Origin: Tritrichomonas musculus
Taxonomy: Eukaryota; Parabasalia; Tritrichomonadida; Tritrichomonadidae
Reading direction: 5' to 3'
Assembly: GCA_039105265.1 (NCBI GenBank)
Contig: JAPFFF010000019.1
Span: forward strand, 1,396,501 to 1,460,500
DNA: 64,000 nucleotides
Shown here: positions 18,101 to 27,000 of the stretch, in pieces
Position numbering within the stretch: position 1 is the first letter of the stretch
Layout of the letters: every line of letters begins with the position of its first letter
Notes under the pieces: generated by a model
What the model saw: the letters and a program-made list of their open reading frames with translations, nothing else
Told to the model about the DNA's origin: nothing
Databases searched by the model: none
Translations under genes and position numbers: made by a program

Positions 18101-19472
18101 ATATTTAGGAATTTTGAAGTCAGAGATGTCTGCTGAACCTATGCTTATTAATATTGACTTTTCACTCACGCCAGATAACGCAGAAGATCCCAATTTACAG
18201 TTCGCTCAAGATCAAAATAAAAAGAAAAAGCCAGTCAAACCCAAACCAAAATCTAAAAAGAATTCATCAAAGAAAGGCGATCAGAATAGTGAATCATTTT
18301 CTGGCTTTGGCTTGGATACTACATTAAGAGATCAAATAGATCAAATAGGAAAAAATCTTGTTGATGACTTTAAAGCAAACTTTGGAAATGAATATTATGC
18401 AGAATTAAAGAAGAGGAACCATGAAATAACTCGTCCTGATCAAATTCAAGAAGATCAAGAAAAATGTCAGAATTATTTGAAGGAAGAATGGGAAAAAATC
18501 ATTTCAGATTCACAGGAAATTATCCAATCCTCATCGGAACAGGTTACATATCAAATGAATGACTCAATAAAAGTTGCCCGTCTTGCTGTAACTGAAATAT
18601 ATCAAAATGTACTTTCTCACTTCTTGAACACAGCAGTAGCAAACAATAAAAATCTTCTCTCAACTTTTCAGAGTGAATTGAAAAAGTTTTCTCAGCAAAG
18701 AGAATCCTTAAGAAAAAGGCTTGTTCCTAACCTATCGGATGTCAATCATGAACAACAATTTGTAGATTTAATGAAGGAAGAAATTGAACGCGAAATACAA
18801 GAGAAAAAGTTGATTGATACATTTTCAGATAATATTACTGAAACAGAGAACAACAATATGAAACACTTTTTAATGCATTTACCAAACATAACACGTTATT
18901 TGCTCCAACTTTTTGATAATTTTGTTATGAAAGAAGATTTAGAAAATGTTCAATTAGAACATGTTGAAAGAATCTCAATGAAACAGATGTTACTTAACAG
19001 AAAAAGAAATCAAGAAGGAACCGAACCTTTCGATGAAAACCGACCTGCCTTCCGAAGAAGGAAATGGCCACAATTAAGTGCAGTAATGGAGCCAATGGAC
19101 TTTATGACTGCAGTTCCTAATCCAAGGGTAAATATGAATGCACAATCAATTTCAAATTTATCGGAAACCAGAGATCCCGGTGATGGATCTAAAAAAGTTA
19201 CAAAAAGAGCAGCACCTGGCGTAACTAAAAAACTAGACGGCTCTGATGTTGAAAAACTAGATCAATTAGAAAGTCTGGATACAGGACTGAGTAGAGGTGC
19301 TATTGTTGAACAAGAAAAGTGTTACGAAGAGTACCAAAAAGACTTGGCTGAAAGGATTGATTCATGCCGCGCTGCTATAGATGACTCTAGAAATGACACA
19401 CAGCTATTAAATCAAAACTGGCGCGTTTGCTCTTTGAAACTGAAGCCAAATTACATATTTGAACCCATATGA
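15147..19472 (+). CDS. Giant coiled-coil protein, possibly CCDC180-like axonemal protein
   Basis: A 1441-residue, almost entirely alpha-helical protein. Coiled coil runs through ~15-480 and ~690-1290. It is interrupted by basic low-complexity stretches: six Ala-Lys-Gly triplets at residues 483-500, a Lys/Pro-rich block around 575-640 (KKGATSKLAAKKGKTAKASP), and KKKPVKPKPKSKKNSSKK near 1025-1045. The length, the helical halves separated by a disordered centre and the repeated Trp/Arg-containing helices recall CCDC180 (DUF4455/DUF4456) of motile cilia, which would suit a flagellate, but I cannot confirm it from motifs. No transmembrane or enzymatic signature. Confidence 0.75.
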   Translation: MHEVESLPNTEPNLPSKCGILQQYQAKLADKHQAIIVELEARIQSIVSETNDILLKNITEYQNMRDAIISERETLIEGLPTTQDDFSEIRDTVEKNSNGLIEASTLLREQCLKKYDESFLDIQPFINEAYQKCADFRMQLPESLIERLPFLVKRLNKQYLLNKKVLVEKLYMTEIEARKGYDDVIQRTDACKDAWRTHKVETLITNAKDQLDYKYPIDFGTIYSDFVTDENKFIRCFKRNLENVQLLCPPDKFTKQYLDDWNKEVTEILELHQNFIVQFRTKIEQKIADRETANDAIIEEIKTRLLEYNTEEETQDQVSQLLPILNLTKRVYTEFLRRLHKYWDNRCQSLSKIFSDIYNFYSHLMDSFNGFTVSVNEDQTKCKETLDQYDQEMKDKIKEFEDQISSQIETIKNAVNEKEIEELVTKCKENLTGIEDQYRDFYSKSIEYLDQRPDAINEILETQENELLESLKMQKDLIEQPQAKGAKGAKGAKGAKGAKGGKTSKMSPKKDKKNGKKKNEKKNVSSNFSFTIEEYANYIEEENLELIAAVPEFEDVPEEEVEEVPPSNENTKGKKGASRISTKKGATSKLAAKKGKTAKASPPKKAANKKSPPKKNGKKGQPPPPPVPEKEEPQELEMPELKLFEMVPKFDDHLSIEIFIPLNSEVADYVNPLRKAIFTELHNRYVEVAKKAEYTDLRKHLVEDLNERVRVHAPRAGDLELNIGTARMTQLEKTKRDIEMHFRQQISNFNAEYRQIMKKSEERNQKLSADCERLRRFIDLLIEQKTSRGFNQLQSQFKLEEKKFTAELEQFDDIQNKDVDGLMQNYKFVNEKFADKISTFSNDEKEYCNTITERMDAQVNTTFEQLKEELDENRNQIVSQRDSISTEFQNLFPIHQSDVVFIEHLKTSINQARQKYESLKFKNRQSEIEVKKAIDNLKELVDSDAIIINAESPNKTDDNQNSESMIVKQFEILDLVRLLIVKRSKYLGILKSEMSAEPMLINIDFSLTPDNAEDPNLQFAQDQNKKKKPVKPKPKSKKNSSKKGDQNSESFSGFGLDTTLRDQIDQIGKNLVDDFKANFGNEYYAELKKRNHEITRPDQIQEDQEKCQNYLKEEWEKIISDSQEIIQSSSEQVTYQMNDSIKVARLAVTEIYQNVLSHFLNTAVANNKNLLSTFQSELKKFSQQRESLRKRLVPNLSDVNHEQQFVDLMKEEIEREIQEKKLIDTFSDNITETENNNMKHFLMHLPNITRYLLQLFDNFVMKEDLENVQLEHVERISMKQMLLNRKRNQEGTEPFDENRPAFRRRKWPQLSAVMEPMDFMTAVPNPRVNMNAQSISNLSETRDPGDGSKKVTKRAAPGVTKKLDGSDVEKLDQLESLDTGLSRGAIVEQEKCYEEYQKDLAERIDSCRAAIDDSRNDTQLLNQNWRVCSLKLKPNYIFEPI
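16593..16646 (+). repeat. Six tandem 9-bp units coding Ala-Lys-Gly
   Basis: GCW-AAA-GGN repeated six times without interruption inside the giant coiled-coil gene (residues 483-500). Synonymous differences between units show the repeat is not brand new. Confidence 0.9.
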
Positions 19473-19831
19473 GAAAAAGTTAAGAGATGCTTCATTTTAT
19501 AATATTGTTTTTTATTTTTTAAAGAAAATTTCTTACATGTCTACTGTATTTGACATTTTTTACAATACTTTAAGCGTGGTGCATTATTTCAAAATGGAAA
19601 CTTTTTAAAAGCATAATTGGTTTATAACTCAGAAATTTTAAATTGAATTTTTAAGTAAGTTTTCACGTAAATGTATAAAAAAAAGTAAACAAAGATAACC
19701 ATAATATCATTAACAACAGTTTAATCATATATGCATTGTTGCTCGAAAGAGCTAAGCGAAAAGAAATTAATATTGCTTCATATTCATTTTTTCATATAAA
19801 AATTTATTCATATAAAATAATTATAAATATA
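19473..19831. other. Spacer between convergent genes
   Basis: 359 bases between two convergent stops. No coding potential, and no run of T or A longer than about 7. Nothing else seen. Confidence 0.5.
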
Positions 19832-20629
19832 TTATTTTCGTCTTTGCCTCATCATTTCTAGAATAACTGTTACTGTTTCAAACATTGATCCTGCAAGTAA
19901 TGCCATTGACGATTGCTCTTCTGTTTCATCTAATTCATTATCTTCTTCTTCAGATTGGTTTGGACCATTGAAATTAAACCATTGAGCAATATTTGCACAT
20001 TCACGAACAAGAGTTGAATCAAAAGGAAGTTCTTTTTTAGAAACTTTATCCAAATATTGCTCTATTACCGAAAGGTCTTGATCTAATGTACGAAAAGCAT
20101 CTTGAGTAAAACGAATTTGAGATTCAGCACTTTCTTCTGATTGCAAAGTCAGCATAGCAATAGTTTCAGCAAGTTCAGATTCATATGTATAATCAGTTGG
20201 AACAAATTCAGTGCCTTTTTGAATAAAAAGATGAAAAGGATGACCTTCTGGGTTTGGGGTAAACTGTCCGAAAAGTAAATTATCGAAGTCATCAACTGGA
20301 TCTAAAATATCAGAAATTGAAAGAAGCTCTTCATGAGAACTATTATCAAGAGTATACCAACCAATTGCTTTATGATTTGGATAAATTGTTTTGTGTAAAT
20401 CCATTTCTCTTTTATATATTCCTTTATCAAGAGATAATCTACCATCATTTTCTGTAATTAAAATTTCTAAAGCTGATAAAACAACAACTTTATCATTTTC
20501 ATAATTACCAAGAAGAACGCCAATATGATATTTTAATGGCGGATCAGGGTTATCATAAGAAAGTCGAGAATAATGATCTGAAATAATCAGCATAGCTTGA
20601 GGATGTACAATAATGTTTAACTTGCTCAT
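19832..20629 (-). CDS. CSN6: COP9 signalosome subunit 6 (MPN-minus protein)
   Basis: A 265-residue protein with an MPN domain at ~4-140: IIVHPQAMLIISDHYSRLS, then YHIGVLLGNYENDKVVVLSALEI and AIGWYTLDNSSHEE. These follow CSN6 ([47 protein letters not shown]). The C-terminal helices with ELPFDSTLVRECANIAQ parallel EVPFNHEILREAYALC of CSN6. The JAMM metal-binding HxH is absent, as expected for the non-catalytic subunit that pairs with CSN5. The COP9 signalosome removes NEDD8 from cullins. Rpn8 and eIF3f are the alternatives, but the C-terminal match favours CSN6. It is divergent from ATG16 (215 bases apart). It ends with an acidic segment and a final hydrophobic helix (residues ~240-262). Confidence 0.82.
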   Translation of the reverse strand: MSKLNIIVHPQAMLIISDHYSRLSYDNPDPPLKYHIGVLLGNYENDKVVVLSALEILITENDGRLSLDKGIYKREMDLHKTIYPNHKAIGWYTLDNSSHEELLSISDILDPVDDFDNLLFGQFTPNPEGHPFHLFIQKGTEFVPTDYTYESELAETIAMLTLQSEESAESQIRFTQDAFRTLDQDLSVIEQYLDKVSKKELPFDSTLVRECANIAQWFNFNGPNQSEEEDNELDETEEQSSMALLAGSMFETVTVILEMMRQRRK

Positions 20630-20844
20630 TTTTCACTTCTAAATAAACTATTCAAACATTTGTCAAAAAAAATTTTTTTGATTTAAATTATTGAAATTTA
20701 AATACAGAAGATTATTTTATTCTCCAATTATATATATATATATATATAATAATTTTTTTAGACTGAAATATATATATATAGGTCAATTTTGACCTGAACC
20801 GTTCCGGTCAAAAAAGGCCTCAAAAATTCTATTTAATTAAAACA
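20630..20844. promoter_or_regulatory. Bidirectional promoter region with a GC-richer dyad cluster
   Basis: 215 bases between the CSN6 and ATG16 start codons. It holds (TA)n tracts near 20731-20748 and 20770-20780. A GC-richer segment at 20781-20820 contains GGTCAA-TT-TTGACC (20781-20794) and ACCG-TTC-CGGT (20798-20808). Such nested dyads in an A+T-rich spacer look like protein-binding sites; no known factor is assigned. Confidence 0.4.
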
Positions 20845-22473
20845 ATGGATTATGATGAAATTCTACAGAAACTCGTTATTATTAATAAAAAATCATTAGA
20901 AAATAATGTTTGGAATTCCGCATCGGCTGCAACAAATGAAATTATCAATAATATCGATTCAATTAATCAAATAAAATCTGAAACAGAGTCTTTAAATCAA
21001 GAAGTTACATCAATTGAAAACGAAGTTAGAACTAATAGCATGCAAGCTGAACTTTTTGGCAAGCTAGACGATTTAAGAAATGGCCTACGGGCAATGGAAG
21101 TTGATTATAATAAGCAAATTGACAGAAATCTCGATATTTCATACCAAATTGCTACTTTACAAAACGAAATTCAGCCTTTAAAAATTTTGATCGATGAACT
21201 AGAAAAAAAAGAAAAACAATATACTGAAGATATTGAGAAAAGAAAAAACGAAAAAAATAAACGTGAAGAAGAATATGATTCTATCAAAAAAGTCCTTACC
21301 GATCTTACCTTACAATCAACCGAGCTTAAATCCGAAGAAGATAAACGATTAAGTAAACTCATGCCATTATTGGAAAAAGAAATTCAACTTCGAAATGATA
21401 TTCCGTCACTAGATGACGCGAAACCACAAAATAATCAAGATGCTAGTAGGTACAATGCAATTATTCCTGATAAAAAGAAATCCAAAAGTCGAACTCAAAG
21501 CGAAATTATTGATGAAGATGCTGAAAATTCATATGATGATTCATTTGTCCATGTCAATGTTAATTTATTCGAAAAACTCAAACAAAATAATAAAGATAAA
21601 ATTCATGCAGGCCCTGTTTCTTGCCTTGCTTTTGCAAATACCAACCCATTTATAGCAACAGGAGGACAAGATGGCTTTGTTAAAATCATTAGAACTGATA
21701 ACTTCCGTCAAAATGCATCCATAACTGATTCAACTAGAAGCATTATGGCAATGGCATTTTCTCCTAGCGATGTATTATTTGCAACAGCATCATATGACAC
21801 AGTTATTCGATTTTATAACGTTGCTCACTCATTTAGTAATATCAATATTAATTTTAGAGATAATCGAGATTGTGTAAATGATGCTAAATTTTTATCGGAT
21901 GATAAACTTGTTTCCTGTTGCCGTGATCAAACAGTTAAAATATACGATGTTAAACGAGCAGTTCCAATAAATAGTTACACATCTGTATCACAGCCATATT
22001 CAATTACTTTTTATCAAACTCAGGTAGTAACTTCACATCATGATGGTAAATTGAGACTTTGGGATACAAGAATATCTTCGCCTCCAATTGAAATAAAAGC
22101 ACACAAATCAAGCGCGATTAGAGCTGTTTGCGTTCATAATTCATCAGATGTTGTTTCTGTTGGGACTGATAGAGCAATTATTGTAAACGATCTACGTAAT
22201 ATAAGAGATCCTTACAAAGGATCTATTAATATATCTCGATCAGGAATTCCTGCTGAATATATACAAATAGCTGTTACAGAAGATTCTGCATTCATTGGCG
22301 GTTCTGATGGACAAGTTTATGATTATAGTTTGGATACATATAAATTTAAGAATTCTAGAAAAGGTCATGAAGCGCCTGTTATATGTGTGGCAGTGAAACC
22401 ATCAATTGGAATGATGGTATCTGGTGATAGATCAGGAAATGTTATTTATTGGAAGAAAGAAATTATTATTTAA
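20845..22473 (+). CDS. ATG16: ATG16-like autophagy protein (coiled coil + WD40 propeller)
   Basis: A 542-residue protein. Residues ~40-190 are coiled coil. Residues ~250-540 form a seven-bladed WD40 propeller: HAGPVSCLAFANTNPFIATG, DGFVKI, FATASYDTVIRFYNV, LVSCCRDQTVKIYDV, VVTSHHDGKLRLWDTR and MMVSGDRSGNVIYWK. Blade order and wording follow ATG16L1 (for example VMSGHFDKKIRFWDIR for the fourth and VVSVDKGCKAVLW for the last). ATG16 binds ATG12-ATG5 and directs ATG8 lipidation to autophagic membranes; the propeller is present in animals and absent in yeast. The N-terminal ATG5-binding helix is not obvious by eye. The start is the first ATG. Confidence 0.8.
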   Translation: MDYDEILQKLVIINKKSLENNVWNSASAATNEIINNIDSINQIKSETESLNQEVTSIENEVRTNSMQAELFGKLDDLRNGLRAMEVDYNKQIDRNLDISYQIATLQNEIQPLKILIDELEKKEKQYTEDIEKRKNEKNKREEEYDSIKKVLTDLTLQSTELKSEEDKRLSKLMPLLEKEIQLRNDIPSLDDAKPQNNQDASRYNAIIPDKKKSKSRTQSEIIDEDAENSYDDSFVHVNVNLFEKLKQNNKDKIHAGPVSCLAFANTNPFIATGGQDGFVKIIRTDNFRQNASITDSTRSIMAMAFSPSDVLFATASYDTVIRFYNVAHSFSNININFRDNRDCVNDAKFLSDDKLVSCCRDQTVKIYDVKRAVPINSYTSVSQPYSITFYQTQVVTSHHDGKLRLWDTRISSPPIEIKAHKSSAIRAVCVHNSSDVVSVGTDRAIIVNDLRNIRDPYKGSINISRSGIPAEYIQIAVTEDSAFIGGSDGQVYDYSLDTYKFKNSRKGHEAPVICVAVKPSIGMMVSGDRSGNVIYWKKEIII

Positions 22474-22812
22474 TTTCTTTTTTTTTTTCCTCATATTCTG
22501 CGTTTTTCTTTTGATCTTACTCCAAGAAATTAATTTTTATTTATTTTATTATTAGGCATTTTTATTTATAAATATGGATCTTACATAAGTTATATGATTA
22601 TTTTTTTAAATCGCAATGCAACTTTACTTCATCATTTTTATTACATTATTATTATTAAATATTATTAATATAATATTTTATTTGTACCATTACTTATTGC
22701 AACGTCGAAAATTTAAGCTCAATTTTATAAAATCAAAATTGGCCGACTAATTGAATTTTTCTGTTAATTGAATTCATAAAATCGCATTAAAGAGTTATAA
22801 ATTTTGCTTATC
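22474..22812. other. Spacer before the initiator-binding-domain gene
   Basis: A run of 11 T at 22478-22488 right after the ATG16 stop. The rest is A+T-rich with no coding signal. Confidence 0.5.
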
Positions 22813-23784
22813 ATGTCTTTTTCTAATGATGAAAACCAAATTCAACCAATGTTTTTTGACCTTCTAAGCGATGAAGACAAAGAAAAGTACCTAAGTATAC
22901 GCGAGACTATATCTAATTCAGACAAAAGATATAAAAAAAACAAAAGAATTGAATCTTTGCAAGAATCACTTGATATGATTCAAAAATATTGCATGAGAAA
23001 TGATTCCGATGACTGGAAACGATGCCTTGTTTGTGGTGTATGTTGGATGGGTCAAGATATAGCTATTAATACTCGTCAACTGCGCCTTTTAGTTGACAAA
23101 TGCAAATCTTCCATAAATGGTGCTCTCTCAAAAATGGGTTACAGTACAGCTCCAATTAAATCATCAATTACTGCTGCATTATTAACCTATATTCCATTTT
23201 TAAAGGGAAATTTTGTTGAACAAAGGCAATGGACTGTTAGAAGGAAAATTCAATTTTCTCCTATGCCTCCTATGAGAGGAAATATGTATTCACCATATAA
23301 TATGTATCAATTTCAAACTCCTGAGCCAGGTACTCCATATTTACCTTGGAATCAAAATCAAATGAGCTCTGATTCACTTACATCACCTGAAACACCACAA
23401 GAACGTGAAATTAAATATGTTTTTGGTATTCAAAATTTGAACAATAATGCTAACTCACCAGCATTTCATAATAACCCCAACTCACCAACATTTTTAAATA
23501 ATGCTAACATATCAAATAATTTACAAAATCCAATAAGTGGTTCATCAAATACACCAGCTAATCTTATTCAAAATAATACAAATAATAATAATTTAAATAA
23601 CAAAGAAAGTGCAGAAAATGTAGGAAATGATGAAGACAATGAAGAAGATTTAATGTTTATGCCATATAACGAAAAAGAGGTAGAAGATTCACAATATAAC
23701 TTTTTGACTGATCCTTGCTGTTGCTGCCCTCTTAATTGGGCTACTGATGAAGGTGTTAACGATGATTGCTTTACAATGGGGTGA
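22813..23784 (+). CDS. Initiator-binding-domain (IBD) transcription factor, IBP39-like
   Basis: The start is the first ATG at 22813 (323 residues); only a TTG opens the frame earlier. Residues ~15-145 match the trichomonad initiator-binding domain, with DEDKEKYLSIRETI, DDWKRCLVCGVCWMG and INTRQLRLLVDKCKSSINGA. In IBP39 of Trichomonas vaginalis this winged-helix domain binds the TCA-Y-W initiator and a C-terminal domain contacts RNA polymerase II. Here the domain is followed by Pro/Met-rich, then Asn-rich sequence (about 200-275), an acidic stretch, and an unusual tail containing DPCCCCPLNW. The family is restricted to parabasalids, so this gene is the best lineage marker in the window. Whether it is the general initiator factor or one of the diverged paralogues cannot be told. 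Confidence 0.85.
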   Translation: MSFSNDENQIQPMFFDLLSDEDKEKYLSIRETISNSDKRYKKNKRIESLQESLDMIQKYCMRNDSDDWKRCLVCGVCWMGQDIAINTRQLRLLVDKCKSSINGALSKMGYSTAPIKSSITAALLTYIPFLKGNFVEQRQWTVRRKIQFSPMPPMRGNMYSPYNMYQFQTPEPGTPYLPWNQNQMSSDSLTSPETPQEREIKYVFGIQNLNNNANSPAFHNNPNSPTFLNNANISNNLQNPISGSSNTPANLIQNNTNNNNLNNKESAENVGNDEDNEEDLMFMPYNEKEVEDSQYNFLTDPCCCCPLNWATDEGVNDDCFTMG

Positions 23785-24026
23785 AAAAAAAATATTTTAT
23801 ATATTTTTCACATAATGTTTTTATATAATTTATTTATTGTTTAAATTCAGCCTTTTATTTTCTAACCTTTATTGTATTTTTGCGTAAAACGTTTCCATTT
23901 TTTTTTTTCTTTGGATCTTTTTTTTTTTTTAAATTTCATATAAAAGTAAAATAATTTTAAATATCAAATGAACTATATATAACATTTACAAAACAAAAAT
24001 AACAAAAGAGTAAAATAAAAAAAATC
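23785..24026. other. Spacer between convergent IBD and DZIP1-like genes
   Basis: T runs at about 23898-23908 and 23918-23930, on the coding strand 3' of the IBD gene. No gene. Confidence 0.5.
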
Positions 24027-27000
24027 TTACAAATTAAAATCATCATTACTAATTATTGAATCTTGATTCTTCTTCCTTGATAACAATGGAGGGCCTTCAG
24101 AATCGTCCACATATTTAGACATTGAATCTTTTCCAGTTGATACATTTCTATTAAAATTCGATTCAGATTCAAAATCTTCATCATTGAAAGTTCCGTTATT
24201 GTTCATTGGCGGGCCTCGACTGTAATCGAACTCGTTATCGTCTTCTCCAGCAGCACTTGATGATCCAGCGAAAGTTTTTTGTAGTTTAGAACCGGTGAAC
24301 GTTTTGCTGTTATTTTTTGGAGGCTTGACAAACGACGAATTACTGGATTGCTTGAATATGTCAATTACATTGAATTTCTTTACAGCAGGGGCAGCAGCAG
24401 ACGGAGGCTTCTCATCTGTTCCGTTTCCAATAAATGAGTTTGTTTGCTTTAAGTCAGCATTATTATTATTATTATCATTTTCAAATTCATACTCTTCGTA
24501 TTCTTCCTCTTCCTCTTCTTCTTCCTCTTCATATTCTTCACCTTCATCGGCATCATTCTGAGGATTAATTGACACTTTTGCCATAATATTTGTATTTGTA
24601 TTTGCATTTGTTGTTGTATTTGCATTTGTATTTGTTGTTGCTGTTGAAGGTGGTGGAACATTTCCGTACTTTGAAGCAAGAATGTTTCTTTGGCGAGCAA
24701 TGAATGAGTCGTTTTTCGTTTGTGGTAAGTTTCCAGATGAAGTTGTAGCTGGTGTTGAAACATTGTATGATGAAGGATCAATGCTTTGTGGGGATATTTG
24801 GCTTGCCTGCTTTGATTGGCTAAAATTACGCGAATTAGTTGGATTAGATTTCGTACTTTCTGACATGAACGAGTCCCCTCCTTTTGACTTGTTGATGAGC
24901 GAATCGAAATTAAACTCAGAATTTTCAGCTGAGGGAGCAGCAGACTTTGATCTACTTGGCGATTTTTGAATATTTTCAATACTTTCTATACTTTTAACTT
25001 CATCAAAGCTGACAATGTTGTCCATACTTCCAACATTATTTTGATTGGTCTGATAAACGGTTTGTTTCACTGGTTCATCATCATTTGGATATTTGTTATT
25101 TTCTTGTTCGATTTCATTTTGATTGGAAATATCATTTGATTTGGATTTCAGTATTGTTGTTGATGAATCGAATTTGTAGAATAAATTAGTGCCCGAGCTA
25201 GAATAATAATCAGATTTGCTGTAATTATTGCTTGTGTTTGGATTTGGATTCGGAGTTGGAATTGGATTTTGATTAACAACAATTTCACTGTTATTGTTGT
25301 TGACGTCAACAGTTACATTGAATGATGTTGATTGCGTTGCTGCTGCTGAGGGTGGCACTATTGGCTGATCTTGTGAGGATATTGTGAATGGTTCAAGATC
25401 TGATTTCTCTTGTTCTTGCTGTTGCTGAATTTGCTCATTTAATTCTGCTTCTTCTTGTTGAATCAACTGCCCTTCTTTCTTAAGCTGATTGATTTGCTCA
25501 CTTTGCTTCTGATTAGAAGCAATTTCACCATCGCTTTTGCTTGCTGTCTCGTCGGTGTAATACTCATATTCGCTGTACTCATATTGATCATCATTTGCAT
25601 TTTGCTGGATTGGAGGCTGGTTACTTTGTGGTCGCTGAATTTGTACTTGAACTTGAGGCTGCGGTTGTGGTTGCAATTGAATTTGATCACTTTGATCTAA
25701 TGAATCTGCTAGATTATTTTGCTGCTGTGGTGACTGTGTAAGATTTGGCAGTGGTGATGGAGGAGGAGGATCATACATTACATCCGTTGATGATGTTATC
25801 TCATTCTTTGCACGTTTAATAAAATTAGGAGGTTCAATATCTTGATTGTTTAATGATTTAGTAAGGCTGAAGCTATCATCGTCGTTGTTCTTAGGAACTT
25901 CAGTTGAGATTAATTGCTGCTCAATTTCATTTGTGACTGGATCTGCAGCTTGAATCTCGACTTGCTCATAATTATTTGTATCATTAAATTGTTCCTCTTC
26001 TTCAAATGCGACATTTTGATCTACACTATTAGTGTTATTATTAGTAATATTATTGTTTGGAACTTCAGGGGTTTCTTCTTCCTCTTCTTCTTCTTCATAA
26101 ATATATTCTTCTTCTTGGATAGCATTTTGATAAAAAACAGCATCATTTGGTGGTGGATAAATTTCGTCATTGTTATTATTAATATTATTATTATTATTAA
26201 CGTTATTAGCATAATTAACAAAGTTTTGATTGATTCCAAAGTCGTTATTATTGTCATTATAATTAATGCCATATTCATTGTTATTACTAGTACTATTATT
26301 ATTATTATTATTATTATAGTTTGCATATTTGTAATTATTATCATTATTATTGTAATTAAGATTATTTGATTTGAAATTATAATTGTTATTATTATTACTT
26401 ATATTGTTGCTGTTATTGACATCTTCGTTAGTATTGTTTATATTCTCTTTCGTTGATGAAACAGGAGTGCCAGATAACATTGGATATGGACTTCGCACGG
26501 AATGTCCTGCACTTTTGAAATGCTTTTTGCATTGAATTTGTTGTTTTGGCTTGATAAAGTGAAGCTTTTTAGTGTTGCTTGGTGGCGGATTTGCATTTTC
26601 GTTAGATTTACTCTGGCTTTGATTTTCACCATCAGGAGCATTTGAATTGGAAGTAATGTAAGAATAACTTGATTTGACTGGCTTTGGCTTCCTTTTTCTC
26701 TTTCTAACAGTATTTCCTTCTTCATGCGGTGTTTTCGCCATTGAATAAGTTGTAGAAATGCTTGTTGAAACATAATTACTGTAAGAAGTATTGAATTGTG
26801 AATTATTTGGCTTTGGAATATCATCCAAATTATTGTTGTTCGCATTCATCTTCTTATTCTTTGAAGAAATTGAACTTTGTGAAATATTTTGCTGAGGAAA
26901 TTGCCTTTGATTAATATGTACTTGATTTGTTTGTTCTTGCTTTTGACCTTGAGCTGATGATAATGCAGATGATTCAGAAAATGATGAATCAAAAAGAGTG

